A DNA stretch of 64,000 nt. It comes from Zygotorulaspora mrakii. Its lineage: Eukaryota > Ascomycota > Saccharomycetes > Saccharomycetales > Saccharomycetaceae. Both the position numbers and the translations under genes were made by a program. Positions 49,216-60,160 of the stretch are shown in pieces; positions within the stretch are counted from its first letter, which is position 1; every line of letters begins with the position of its first letter. Below the pieces are notes generated by a model that saw nothing but the letters and a program-made list of their open reading frames with translations, was not told the DNA's origin and searched no databases. Location of the stretch: contig NC_050720.1 in NCBI RefSeq assembly GCF_013402915.1, forward strand, positions 744,001 to 808,000, read 5' to 3'.

Positions 49216-50015
49216 AAATTTCCTTTATTAGTCTTTTGCTACTTTCATGTCATCTTTTGTGTCATCTGGCAAGAGGTGTGGGCTCCCCGTGTTATTACCA
49301 AGCATCTTGGGTCCTAACGTACCGGCGGGTTGCCATTATCACCGAGCCGCTGTACGTTGGTCTTGTTACCAATCACTCCGATTTCTCCGGTCCGCGTTTC
49401 CCATTTTTAGTGTTTCAGTCTCGGCTGTGGTTTTCCGTTTTCCGTTTTCCGACCTACGGGCCGAACAAAAAAAGAAGCCTGTCCATTTTCGCGAAAAAAG
49501 GCACAGCGCGAGTGGGGCCAGTAAGGACCATGGCAACACTCAGCCAAGGAAAGAACAGGCCCTCAGCTCCGGACATTTCGCGGTGATGCATAACATCGGA
49601 TGATCATCCATTACTCTTGGTCTATTGCTGTGGCAAGCCCGACTGGAATTGTTCCACATACTCGGTCCCCCATTCATCCATCCATCTGTGGCAGTAGTGT
49701 CACCTCTTATTATGCTGCTGCAGTCGCCCTTTCCCCTCTCTTTTTCCGTTGAGAAACCTGCATGTCATGAACTATTAGAGTTACACGATGATAAACTAAA
49801 GAGGGTGAAACTACCCTCTTTAATTCACATCTTGAACTGCTGCCATGCGCTACAACAGAACGCAATGGAGGTGGTTAAGCTGGTAAGGAAAATATTACGG
49901 TATCTCCTGTTTGCGGTTTCTTCTTTTTGCAACGTATATAATAGCCAGGGTATGCGAATATCTCTCTAATTCTCTTGATGCTGCAAATGAAACTCATTTT
50001 TTGATCAAGCGAACC
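49216..50015. promoter_or_regulatory. Spacer and promoter between ATO copies
   Basis: 800 bp between the two ATO copies. TATATAATAG at about 49936-49945 is a plausible TATA box about 75 bp upstream of the copy 2 ATG. Open frames in 49236-49970 overlap each other and match nothing. Confidence 0.45.
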
Positions 50016-50856
50016 ATGTCAGACGTTGAAAAACATTCAAGCGAGCACGCCTCCTATCAACCGCAAGCATTAGTTTCCAGTGAGGAAGATACACGCTCAA
50101 ACGATTTGACGAATATCTCATCTCCAGAGGAGGTGCACAAAATATACACCAGCGGAGATAACGACGAGTATATTTACATTGGCAGACAGAAATTTTTGAA
50201 AAATGACTTATGAAGCATTCGGTGGTACTCTGAACCCCGGTTTAGCCCCTCCATCGAAGCATAAGTTTGCCAATCCAGCTCCGGTTGGATTAGCTGGATT
50301 TGCATTAACCACCTTTGTTTTGTCAATGTGTAACGCAAAGGCAATGGGTATAACAATACCTAACGTCGTTGTTGGCCCTGCAATGTTTTATGGCGGTTTG
50401 GTTCAGTTGATTGCCGGGATCTGGGAAATTGCTTTAGAGAATACTTTCGGTGGCACAGCATTGTGTTCTTATGGTGGTTTTTGGTTAAGCTTTGGAGCAA
50501 TTTACATACCATGGTTCGGTATCCTTGATGCATATGAAGGTGAGACGGATGAACTTAATAGTGCGCTGGGGTTTTACCTGCTCGCGTGGGCAATATTCAC
50601 TTTTGGTTTAAGCCTCTGCACTATGAAATCGACGATTATGTTCTTTTCATTGTTTTTCTTACTGGGAGTTACTTTTCTTCTTCTCTCAATTGGTTCCTTC
50701 ATCGCCAATGAGAATGTCAATAGAGCTGGCGGAGTTGTTGGTGTAATAGTTTCCATTATTGCGTGGTATAATGCGTTTGCTGGTTTAACAAATAAACAAA
50801 ACTCTTATCTAATAGTTCGTTCGATTCCACTTCCTTCCAATGAAATCCATCTATGA
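50016..50856 (+). pseudogene. Acetate/ammonium transporter (Ady2/Ato family), copy 2, frameshifted
   Basis: Second GPR1/FUN34/YaaH-family gene in tandem with copy 1. From ATG 50016 the acidic N-tail and IYTSGDNDEYIYIGRQKFLKNDL are in frame, then TGA at 50211-50213 ends it. The remainder (YEAFGG, NPGLAP, GGLVQLIAGIW, ending at 50856) is open in another frame from 50209. Comparison with copy 1 (GACTTGTATGAA versus GACTTATGAA) shows two bases missing. Downstream of the break the frame is intact over about 215 codons. Apart from one identical 52-bp tract (50231-50282) the copies differ throughout in synonymous positions, so this is an old duplicate. Confidence 0.88.
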
Positions 50857-51900
50857 TGAATCTGGCACCAACACACATAAACACATATAGAACTTTATAT
50901 CTTTGCATACATGTAAACATTTTTACATTTCAGTTCCGTTTGTCCCATGCAGCACTTTTGGCCACACCTCGGCGGCTAAAGACTCACACTAAAGCATGCT
51001 ACGCGTGTGCTCATGAGAACACAAGTGATTATGACTGGCTGTGTGTAAGTGCAACGAATGGCATACTATCAAGAAGATATATAGCAGATGGTTATTAAAG
51101 AATCGGAGTGTACTGCCATTAAGGCATTTCCGATAATGTGCGCCCTTCTCTTTATCATGTTGAGATGAAACGATATATTTTTACTTGGGTAATAAGATGA
51201 TAGCCTCACAGTCTTAAGTTGGAACCGTGAATCGATAAATGCGTATCTATTTGTCGTCCATACGCTGCCAATATATGGAATCCTTCCTTCAAAGAAATTC
51301 TCCACACTAGGGAGAAATTTTGGGCAGTATAACTTTAGGTCTCACACGAATGTAATGGTAACATGAAAAATTCACCGCATCCTGAATATGGAGGCATAGT
51401 GGCTTGTTAGCACAGGTACAACGACTCGGACTATTTGCAATTTTGGGTAACATTGCAAAATATTTGGCCCTACCAAGCTTCAGGGATTACCTTCTCATGT
51501 TCTGTCAAATATCTTCAAGAAATTTCGAACAGAGAAGACATCCTTCCTTAACATCTGCTGTGAGCAATTGCTGTGAGAAATGGACCTCGTGGTTCCCAGT
51601 TTCGAGTTTCTTTCTAGATACAGCTGTGGCAAAGTATGTTAAAGATCCGTATAGACTAGTTTCATTTGAACAGGGAGATGTGAAGTTGATTATCTAAATT
51701 CTTAACGACTGAGATTTTCTATGAAATCAGCTTGTTTCATTATATGATGTGCCTGTTTCCTATCGCATCTGTGAAGAATCGCCAGTTCACTTTTCTCAAG
51801 AGGCGCGAGTTTCAGAGTAAAAAAGGAGGAAACCCAATATAAAGTGGAAGCCATTTGTACAAAATATCAGCAAGAACAAAAGTGAAATTCAGGAATCATC
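50857..51900. other. ATO copy 2-RVS161 spacer
   Basis: 1.04 kb with no recognised gene. A 97-codon frame at 51404-51697 begins with TTG and matches nothing I know; it is left uncalled. RVS161 promoter lies at the right end. Confidence 0.4.
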
Positions 51901-52698
51901 ATGAGTTGGGAAGGCTTTAAAAAGGCCATCAATAGAGCTGGCCAAAGTGTTATTATTAAAGAGGTCGACAAGACAATCGACAAAGAATATGATATTGAAG
52001 AGCGTCGTTATAAAGTGTTACAAAGAGCTGGAGATGCTTTGCAAAAAGACGCTAAGGGATTCTTGGACTCCTTAAGAGCAGTCACAGCTTCACAAGTTAC
52101 TGTTGCTGAAGTTATATCCAATTTGTATGATGATTCCAAATATGTGAGTGCTGGAGGTTATAATGTTGGTAATTATTATTTGCAATGTGTTCAAGATTTC
52201 GACTCTGAAACTGTAAAGCAATTGGATGGTCCATTTAGAGAAGCAGTTCTAGATCCAGTTTCCAAATTCTCCGCGTATTTCAAAGAGATCGATGAAGCTG
52301 TGAAGAAAAGAGAACACAAGAAACGAGATTACGATGCGGCAAAGGCAAAAGTTCGTAGACTGGTGGACAAGCCCGCAAAGGATGCGTCGAAACTGCCCAG
52401 AGCAGAAAAAGAGCTTGCGCTGGCAAAAGACATTTTTGATAATTTGAACGACCAGTTGAAACAAGAATTACCCCAATTGATCGCTCTAAGAGTTCCATAT
52501 TTCGACCCAAGTTTTGAAGCGCTTGTGAAAATTCAATTAAGGTTTTGTACCGATGGATACACTAGATTGGCTCAAATCCAGCAATATCTAGACCAGCAAT
52601 CGAGAGATGATTACGCAAATGGTCTTTTGGATGATAAAATTAATGATCTTTTACATCAAATGCAAAGTTTAGATATATGCGCCTTGGGTTTCAAATGA
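51901..52698 (+). CDS. RVS161: Amphiphysin-like BAR protein Rvs161
   Basis: 265 residues, the same length as S. cerevisiae YCR009C/Rvs161. It is a pure N-BAR domain protein that dimerises with Rvs167 and bends the plasma membrane at the neck of endocytic vesicles. It also acts in cell fusion during mating. The N-terminal amphipathic helix (SWEGFKKAINRAGQS) is followed by three long coiled-coil helices with a basic concave-face patch (KKREHKKRDYDAAKAKVRR, about 137-155). No SH3 domain, as expected for Rvs161. Confidence 0.98.
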   Translation: MSWEGFKKAINRAGQSVIIKEVDKTIDKEYDIEERRYKVLQRAGDALQKDAKGFLDSLRAVTASQVTVAEVISNLYDDSKYVSAGGYNVGNYYLQCVQDFDSETVKQLDGPFREAVLDPVSKFSAYFKEIDEAVKKREHKKRDYDAAKAKVRRLVDKPAKDASKLPRAEKELALAKDIFDNLNDQLKQELPQLIALRVPYFDPSFEALVKIQLRFCTDGYTRLAQIQQYLDQQSRDDYANGLLDDKINDLLHQMQSLDICALGFK

Positions 52699-53284
52699 TT
52701 TGTCCAAGTCCGCCCTCTTTACTCTCGAATACTATTCCTTCCTTTGTCCTCTTATTTTACAAGAATCTCGAGAAAGGTTACTAATAATCATGTATTGCTC
52801 TTAAATTTTAATAGGCTCTTTCTTCTCCGTATGCCGTTACTGTTTAGCATTTTTTATGTAAATTAAGTATGTCGAACTGCATGAAAGGACCCCTTTTTGT
52901 ATGAGTAAACAAACCCTTCACAACTATCGAGTATTTAGTTGCATACCCCGTCACAAAGGTTAGAATTTACGTTTAATTCGTCGGTAAATATACAAATCCA
53001 TTTTTCAGTCTTATTCACAATCCACTTTTTTGGCAGAGAACATTTTCTTCAACGAAATTCTTTTATCGGGTTTTTCAAAAGCATTGCGGTGTAATTGCCA
53101 AAGAAGAAAGTAATACGGCGACGCCAGACTAGCGAGCCTTATCAACTAAAAAAAAATAAACTTTCATTTAACGCCCTACTTTCATTGCAATATCCGTATT
53201 TCAATATTGTACTCCCAGTGTCAGCTCTAAAGCGTTCACGATAGTTTCCAAGGTTAAAGTGCATTAATGTAAATTAGACACAGA
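52699..53284. other. RVS161-SCAP-like gene spacer
   Basis: 586 bp between two plus-strand genes, A/T-rich. No gene, repeat or obvious TATA box. Confidence 0.4.
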
Positions 53285-56200
53285 ATGCACAGTAATCAAT
53301 TGAAAAGTGGAAGTTATAAGAAAAATGTATTTGATCTTTCCCTTGTTCAGTTCGAGATTTGGTGTACACGTGCTATTAAACACCCCAGAATAAGTATCAT
53401 ACTGCCTTTGCTGATTACTTTCCTCTTCTCCTACCCACTGCTATGGATCCTGCAAGAGCCATGGGAAGCATTTTCGAGCGCGAAGCACCATAACTATGTC
53501 AGTAAGATGGAAATAATTAACCTACGTGAACCAGCATTATTTGAGTCTCACGTCGATTTGAATTTACTACAAGTTTGGGTGAAGCCTTTGATGAAAACTA
53601 ATATTCTCAATAAAAGGATGCTGTTAGATTCACTAGCATTTCAGGCAAGATTATTGAAAGGGGTTGATGATACGGCAATCCTTAGCTCTCCGTTTCACAT
53701 TTGGAATCATTCACTCGACGCTTTGAAAAAAGATCCATTACCGTTACGCACTATCAGCTCAAACATATTGAAAATTCCACGCTACTCGTTATTGGGAACA
53801 TGGAAAATAAATGGAGTTGTATCCTCGGCTAGTGGATTTGTAATATCTTTGCTTGTCAATAGGGAAAATTTTGCTAACGTAAGCTCATTATTAAATAAGA
53901 ATATTATTCAACTTGATGAAATATCAAATATTACAGGTTATCATATTTTGCAAGATGCAAATCAAATACAGCGCCGAGATGTTGACGAAGTCTTGAAATA
54001 TACTATGATATCTTCCAATATGTGGGATAATGGCGTATTTATAATTCTGTGCTTACTTTTGATGATATATTTCATTTTTTCCATACAAAGAACAAAAAAT
54101 TCTGTTAAATCAGCCTCTGGTATAGCAATAGCGATTGTTGTCCAAGTTGTACTGGTGGTAATATCATCCAGCACTATAACAGATTTTTTGTTTAAAGCTA
54201 GCGATGAGAACCTTCCTTTTCATCTTTTATATCTGCCACTAGGTGTTATCCTAGTCAACAATCGGTTAAGAGTTATTAGAGACGTTTCCGGTTCGACTTT
54301 GCATTCCTACAGTTTATCAGAACGAAAAGGCAAAAGTCAAAAGAAGATATCTGAAGCATACGACGATCTACACGAAAGGGATTTTGTCTGCAACATTGCT
54401 CTGTCTCATTATAACTCCACGAAGGGCGTTGTACTGATTTCATTGGCAACTATTTTCGCAGTTCCATTTAGCAGAAAGGCTTCATGTTTTTTGTTGATTT
54501 CTCTCTGGATTGGTCATTTTTTGCAATGTGAATTTTTCACTGCAGTCTTGAGTTTAGACTTTAGGAGATTCGAGAGTGATAACATCCTGGTAGTTAGTAA
54601 GTCCAAGAGTGAGGCATATCTTGACCAAGATGTCCAACCATCCCCAACTTCGAAGAACTCACTAAAAAAGTGGTGTTCATATGACCAGCTCTGCTCAGTT
54701 AGTTGCTCGATAGCATTCTTTTTATTATACACAGTGTGCTTTAACAGGAGATTCGCGTTAACGAGAACATCAACATCAATATTTTACAAAATTTTCACAT
54801 TTAAGTTTTCATCTATCATACCTTCCTCGCGCCCAAGTCCAAATGCGGTTTTCGACCATCGTCTTGCGGCTGATCTGATGTCCGATCCAGCCTTTGTTGG
54901 AAGCTTAGAGGGTAAGATTGATTTACTTCTTTCATTTATTCAACCGGTTTTCGTACTGAAAGTAGATAAAGGCGGAAATGAAGGAAATCTCAGTGACATA
55001 AAAGTCAGCCAGATGTTTGACAACTCTTCCTTCACTTCTGCTTACAAGTTTGAGTTTACCTACGCGTTAGAATCCATCCTCTTGGTTTTGTTAGTAATCT
55101 CCTGTACTCTGTTGTTGCTTCAAAAGATAATGGTTAAATTAGACAGCATTAATGGACTCAAAACGCCCGAGTTACATCAAGGTATTATTCCCCAAGATAA
55201 CGAGAAGAGAAAAGAGGAAAAAGATCATGTTACAAATCAAACGGAGAAATTGCATAATCCAGAGAACTCGGTTGACCAGTTTCATATCAAAGAGCTATAC
55301 AATCAGGGACATACCTTGGATATAATCGATATCACGGACTCAAAATCGCCTTTTGTAGTTTCGGTTGGTCTCGACTATAAAGTCTTCGTATGGTCACCAT
55401 TAGTAGAACCAATCCCGCCCCCAGCGTCAATTCCATTACATCGAAAGTTTTGGCCATTATCCAAAGTTATCATAAGTAATGATGGGTATCATATTGCGTT
55501 TTTCAGCAAACATGGTAATATTACTGCATGGTCAAGAAGACACATGAAATTCATGTGGGAACTACAAATGAAGCAAAACTTGTCTAAGAACAATGCTGCT
55601 CCATTGGAAGCCTTCTTCAGAAAGATTACAGTACCCTCTTTCAAAAGAAATAGACAGCAGGCTTCTGGATCCAAACAGCCACTCAAGAATGATCGCGTGA
55701 GCCTCAACACTTTAGATTTCATTACAGTGACATCGGTAGCTGGTATAGACGCGTCCTATGAGCAAATAACAAATAATCCGAATGATGAAGACGAAAATGA
55801 GGAACTTGTTTTTGTGACTGCCGCCGGATTGATTTACAGTATTGATATAAGTGGTAAAATACGATTAGTTAACGCAACATCATCGGATCATCCGTTGATT
55901 TCATGTAAGAAGCTTACGTCACCAAGGGTAAACGATAGACTGGTGATGTGTAATAAGGTAGGAGATCTCTATGTGTCCACTGCCGTAAACAATAAATGGA
56001 GACCGCGGAAATTATCTGTCAATTATTCCAATGTAATAGCTCCTAAAGAAAAATTCTGTAAAATTGTTTCAAATGATGCAAGTTTGCCATCCAACGACAC
56101 GAGTGAGATGCCATTGGAGACTGATTATACTATTGAATTGGTGCCGTTTGTTGGTATGCTTGTTAGAGTCATTGGTACGAACGCAGAGCTTATTGATGCA

Positions 56201-56977
56201 CAAACAGGGACTTTAATTAGAACCATCTCAATAAGTCATTTCAAGCCTAACTCTCTTCGAGTATTTCATGACGCTCCAACCCATTGTAGGTTTTGTGGAA
56301 GTGCTTCAGTAGCATCATTTTCTATTGCTTATACTGATTCCGATCATTCACGCGTTGTACTTCATACATTTAGGTTGGAAAGCAGAACAAAAACGAGTAT
56401 ATGTTTGCGTGTTGAGCGTGATGCAAGAGAGATTCGTTGCCTTGGTATGGAATCTGCAGTAGAAACGATTCATTATTTTTACAATGTAGAAAATTGGTGC
56501 GTTACCGAGAGTAATATGTTGATCGGTATTAGAAGAGTACCGGAGAATATTGTGAATAAGATTGGGACAACGTCCATTTCAATCAATGCGAGTGACGAAC
56601 CAGTTTCGTTGCAGAATAGGAAGCATAAAAATTCTGATGGAAGTTCAATGGTGAATTCTGCATCCTTCAAAATCCACAATATTTGGGAAGGGTGGACTAT
56701 GTCGGCTAATGGTACTGTTAAGTTGCATAAAATACCTGTAGGTGTTAACGGTTTAATAGTGAATAAACTTGGTCCACTGGTCAGTTTTGGCGCAAAAGCA
56801 ATGGTTGTCGGATTTGCTAATATCATGAGCTTGTTCTATCTTGGGCATGAAGATTTACTTTTCACAACGGAGAATGATGGTGCGAATAGTGAAGAGAGCA
56901 GTTTAAAATTCGTGAACAAACGAAGAGATCGATTTTCCCACAGGAAAGTTCCAATTAATTATACCAATGCCTGCTGA
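53285..56977 (+). CDS. SCAP-like sterol-sensing/WD40 membrane protein
   Basis: 1230 residues, with the domain order of SREBP cleavage-activating protein (SCAP; Scp1 in fission yeast). TM1 at about 36-57; a large luminal loop (about 60-245) with NxS/T sites; a cluster of spans at about 249-267, 277-298, 312-326, 380-396, 400-422 and 471-488 in the place of the sterol-sensing domain; a second luminal loop (about 490-590); the last span at about 594-614. The cytosolic C-terminus (about 675-1230) carries WD-type repeats, clearest at SVGLDYKVFVWSP (about 693-705), GYHIAFFSKHGNITAWSR and the final WTMSANGTVKLHKI. SCAP escorts SREBP from ER to Golgi in a sterol-dependent way. S. cerevisiae has no SCAP. 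Assignment rests on architecture and repeat motifs; partners are unknown. Confidence 0.75.
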   Translation: MHSNQLKSGSYKKNVFDLSLVQFEIWCTRAIKHPRISIILPLLITFLFSYPLLWILQEPWEAFSSAKHHNYVSKMEIINLREPALFESHVDLNLLQVWVKPLMKTNILNKRMLLDSLAFQARLLKGVDDTAILSSPFHIWNHSLDALKKDPLPLRTISSNILKIPRYSLLGTWKINGVVSSASGFVISLLVNRENFANVSSLLNKNIIQLDEISNITGYHILQDANQIQRRDVDEVLKYTMISSNMWDNGVFIILCLLLMIYFIFSIQRTKNSVKSASGIAIAIVVQVVLVVISSSTITDFLFKASDENLPFHLLYLPLGVILVNNRLRVIRDVSGSTLHSYSLSERKGKSQKKISEAYDDLHERDFVCNIALSHYNSTKGVVLISLATIFAVPFSRKASCFLLISLWIGHFLQCEFFTAVLSLDFRRFESDNILVVSKSKSEAYLDQDVQPSPTSKNSLKKWCSYDQLCSVSCSIAFFLLYTVCFNRRFALTRTSTSIFYKIFTFKFSSIIPSSRPSPNAVFDHRLAADLMSDPAFVGSLEGKIDLLLSFIQPVFVLKVDKGGNEGNLSDIKVSQMFDNSSFTSAYKFEFTYALESILLVLLVISCTLLLLQKIMVKLDSINGLKTPELHQGIIPQDNEKRKEEKDHVTNQTEKLHNPENSVDQFHIKELYNQGHTLDIIDITDSKSPFVVSVGLDYKVFVWSPLVEPIPPPASIPLHRKFWPLSKVIISNDGYHIAFFSKHGNITAWSRRHMKFMWELQMKQNLSKNNAAPLEAFFRKITVPSFKRNRQQASGSKQPLKNDRVSLNTLDFITVTSVAGIDASYEQITNNPNDEDENEELVFVTAAGLIYSIDISGKIRLVNATSSDHPLISCKKLTSPRVNDRLVMCNKVGDLYVSTAVNNKWRPRKLSVNYSNVIAPKEKFCKIVSNDASLPSNDTSEMPLETDYTIELVPFVGMLVRVIGTNAELIDAQTGTLIRTISISHFKPNSLRVFHDAPTHCRFCGSASVASFSIAYTDSDHSRVVLHTFRLESRTKTSICLRVERDAREIRCLGMESAVETIHYFYNVENWCVTESNMLIGIRRVPENIVNKIGTTSISINASDEPVSLQNRKHKNSDGSSMVNSASFKIHNIWEGWTMSANGTVKLHKIPVGVNGLIVNKLGPLVSFGAKAMVVGFANIMSLFYLGHEDLLFTTENDGANSEESSLKFVNKRRDRFSHRKVPINYTNAC

Positions 56978-57302
56978 AAAAATGAGTTGAGCACGTTTTT
57001 TTTTATTCTTAACCCTGTAAATAATTTTTAAAATCAGTTCTTCATATTGGTTGATGCTTATTTTCTTGTATGTGTTTGAGGATGAGGATAAGGATGTGGA
57101 AATAAAATGCAATTATGTAAACAGAAGTACCGAGAGTACAATGTACAGTAAGAAAAGAACAAGAAGGTATCTTATTGTCCCATAAACTTAGCAAAAATAA
57201 ATTAAATACACTTGCAGAGATAATAAAGCAATGAATGAAATGGGAAGAAGACATCCATAATATTACAAATGAGAAATAGAAAAAAAAGTTTGGTTCAAAT
57301 TT
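56978..57302. other. Convergent spacer SCAP-like/SAT4
   Basis: 325 bp holding the 3' ends of both genes. A/T-rich; nothing recognised. Confidence 0.4.
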
Positions 57303-59210
57303 CTATTTGAGAGCATGTCCATCGTTACAGCATTTGATTTCTCTGCCCCACTCACTGTTTAAAATTTGTTTTGCATTAATTCTTCTATGAGGAACCGGAT
57401 CCAGCATTGAATAGATAACGTTTCTGCATCTTGCTCTTTTCAGATTTTCCACTGGCTCGTAACCACCTTTTTCTTTCCTTCCCTTGAGGTACTTTGCATA
57501 GAACTCATCTTCCTTTTGAGCAACTCTCCAGAGTTGACGTCCTGTTCTCATTGCCATATATATTACACCACAAGCCCATATATCAACAGGCCTTGGATCA
57601 AATTCATCGTGAGAATATTCTTCAGGTGCAATATATGGACTTGATCCGCATATTCCAGCACTCAAATGAACATCCTTTTCCCAAGCCATTTTAAAACATT
57701 CGCTATTACCAAAATCGATTATTTTTAAAGTACCATCACCTTTCAATAGTAAGTTTTCCGGTTTCAAATCTCTGTGACAAACACCCATATCATGCATGTA
57801 GACAACCCCGCGAATTAATTGTTTGAAAAAGCAATCTGCTTCTAAATATTCCAACTTACCTGCAGCAATAATTAGAGTAAAAAGATCACCACCTGCACAG
57901 TATTCCATAACTTCACAATAATCACCTTTTGCATCTTGGAAAAGATCTAAAGTGGTTATAATATTTGTATGACGTAACGAAGAAGAGATGCAGAATTCTG
58001 AAGTTAGCCTCGTTGAATATTTTTCAGAAGATTCAGTTGCTCTTCTTTTAAATTCTTTTACTGCGAATAAAGTTTCGGATCTTAAACCGTTAGCTGAATT
58101 CTGACTTTTTTTATGACATATTCTAACAACACCAAATGCACCTTTGCCTAAGACTTCTTGGCAGCGACCATATTTTTCTGCGAAGCAAAGCGAATCTTTT
58201 TTCTTGAATAGTGGTGCGACAGAAAATGATTCAGTAACATTGTTACTGCTGTCACTTGTTGTATTTTTGAACTGTCTTTTTTCATTTGATGCACCGCTGA
58301 TTGGAACATGTTCATTTTCATCGAACTTGTCCAGATCATTTTGGGCATTTTGATTTGCCATTTGTTTCATAAGGCCAGCAAATAATGTTGGCGGGTCCAT
58401 TCTCTGTTGTGGTGCATTTTGTGATAATTGCGATACTTGAGATTGGTTTAATTTTGAATCAATCATAATATCAGGTACAGCTGATTTTGCCTGGCCCCTG
58501 ATCTTTTGGGCACCAACCATATTTTTGATCATGCTTGAAAGTTTTTCTTGTCTCTTTGCACTTTTCAAATGATGTTCATGAGTGCCATCTGCATGAACGA
58601 TAAATCTACCGCTGGAAGGCGCTGATGTTAAGGTAGCCGGTATTGCTATTGAAGATGCAGTTGCTGAAGAGCCGTTATTGTTATTATTCTCACTGCTGCT
58701 TCGTATTTTGGAATTTGATGTAGCTCCGCTTGTTGGAGAATTTGAAGACAATGACGTTGCAGAGACCGATGAAGTAATAGATGATGACGATGAAGACTGT
58801 GGCGATACTATTTGTTTTTTATAACCAAACTGTATGTTTGAATGAGACGATGATGCAGAGTTATGATAAATATTGCTTGATAGCATTGGAGGAGGAGAGG
58901 GAGACGATGGTCTCAACGCCTCCAGGGGCGATTTCTTCTGTTTGTTTGATCCATTGTGACTGGTCTGTACCTTTGCAGAAGGAGCACTACTTTGGGAGCT
59001 CAGATTCGAATGAGAAACCGAATTCGACACGTCTGTTCCCGATCGTACATCTATCTGGGAAACAGATTTCGAGTTAGAACCAAATAACTTTGCCATCTTA
59101 GACAGCGTATTCTTCCGAGAAACGCCTCCGCTATTATTGACACTACTGCCAGTGCCACCAGTGCTAGCATTACTAGCACTGTGTGGGGTATTTCTGCTGG
59201 CGCTCAGCAT
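57303..59210 (-). CDS. SAT4: Halotolerance Ser/Thr protein kinase Sat4/Hal4
   Basis: 635 residues from the ATG at 59210 (the frame opens at a GTG at 59222). Orthologue of S. cerevisiae YCR008W/Sat4 (603), an Npr1/Hal5-family kinase that with Hal5 stabilises the Trk potassium transporters. The N-terminal ~340 residues are Ser/Asn-rich and low-complexity, except a conserved block GRFIVHADGTHEHHLKSAKRQ (about 201-221). The kinase domain (about 346-625) has the glycine loop GKGAFG (355-360), VKEFKRR with the catalytic Lys, HRDLKPEN (480-487), DFG (499-501) and APEEY in place of APE. All catalytic residues are present. Confidence 0.97.
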   Translation of the reverse strand: MLSASRNTPHSASNASTGGTGSSVNNSGGVSRKNTLSKMAKLFGSNSKSVSQIDVRSGTDVSNSVSHSNLSSQSSAPSAKVQTSHNGSNKQKKSPLEALRPSSPSPPPMLSSNIYHNSASSSHSNIQFGYKKQIVSPQSSSSSSITSSVSATSLSSNSPTSGATSNSKIRSSSENNNNNGSSATASSIAIPATLTSAPSSGRFIVHADGTHEHHLKSAKRQEKLSSMIKNMVGAQKIRGQAKSAVPDIMIDSKLNQSQVSQLSQNAPQQRMDPPTLFAGLMKQMANQNAQNDLDKFDENEHVPISGASNEKRQFKNTTSDSSNNVTESFSVAPLFKKKDSLCFAEKYGRCQEVLGKGAFGVVRICHKKSQNSANGLRSETLFAVKEFKRRATESSEKYSTRLTSEFCISSSLRHTNIITTLDLFQDAKGDYCEVMEYCAGGDLFTLIIAAGKLEYLEADCFFKQLIRGVVYMHDMGVCHRDLKPENLLLKGDGTLKIIDFGNSECFKMAWEKDVHLSAGICGSSPYIAPEEYSHDEFDPRPVDIWACGVIYMAMRTGRQLWRVAQKEDEFYAKYLKGRKEKGGYEPVENLKRARCRNVIYSMLDPVPHRRINAKQILNSEWGREIKCCNDGHALK

Positions 59211-60086
59211 TTCCAACGCCACTAATTTTTTCCCGATATACCTTTACCTTAGCAGCTGACTAATTCAGTAGGAAAGATCACACACAAGCCGCCTTAGTTC
59301 CACTTCTACTATATATCAAAACCAGTAGATGGCAAATTCGCAAATGAGGTATCAGTCTGAAGTGTACGAGAACCGAAAAAAAGGACCTTTAATGGCACTA
59401 CCGCACTGGACAAGTTTCGATTGACACCCAATCAAAATTGATGCCTGAAAGAAATATCAAACCTTACCTTTCCCACTTTATAAAATGATGCTTATTTACT
59501 TTATATAGCGAACATCTCACCCACACGACTTCAAGTATAATTTTTATTCAGAACACTAAATATCCCATGTCTGAATTGGTCTTTCTCTCTCTGCCTCTGT
59601 CCTTTTTTTTCGGCAGGTCCCACCGACCAAGACCACAGACAAAACGAATAAAAAAACTTTTTGTTCGTGGTGAACGTCTGTAAGCGAAAAAAAGAGAAAA
59701 CAAATTTTTTTGCAATTTTAAGGAAACAAGATGGCAACTGCAAAAGCGCGTTGCACGCATAGGGGGGCGAATTGGGGCGTAGAGCGTTACAACGCACGCC
59801 ACGACCTGATGGTAGTGAAAACCGTCGGAAGAAAGTTTACGAGTGCATTCGTCTACTATTGTGTTTCTTTCGGTTTCGCTTTTGTGTTTTTCCTTGGTTT
59901 TTCTAGTTTCTTTTGTTAACCGAGGTTTTCACTCCCGGAATTCTCTCGCCAGCGCTCTCTGCGATCATCTTCCGGTCTCGCACTTTTTTCTGAATTTGAA
60001 AGGTGTTGCCATTATGTGATGTACGAATGTCTATGTCTTTGACACGCAGTTTTAAAAAATAGCTAGGCAGTTGCATAGACAAAAAA
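59211..60086. other. SAT4 promoter side of the tRNA-Asn island
   Basis: 876 bp. Overlapping short frames on both strands around 59530-59920 match nothing. No LTR fragment recognised. Confidence 0.4.
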
Positions 60087-60160
60087 CGACCCCAGTGAGG
60101 ATTGAACTCACGATCTTGCGATTAACAGTCGCACGCCTTAACCAGCTTGGCCATGGAGTC
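60087..60160 (-). tRNA. tRNA-Asn (anticodon GTT)
   Basis: Minus-strand 74-nt cloverleaf: acceptor GACTCCA/TGGGGTC, D arm TGGCCAAGCTGG, anticodon loop with GTT (GACTGTTAATC), B-box GTTCAATCC. Nearly identical to S. cerevisiae tRNA-Asn(GUU), which also lies near CIT2 on chromosome III. Confidence 0.97.

Noticed and set aside
51404..51697. 97-codon ORF upstream of RVS161
   Set aside because: Begins with TTG, the first ATG is a third of the way in, no homology and no promoter signal.
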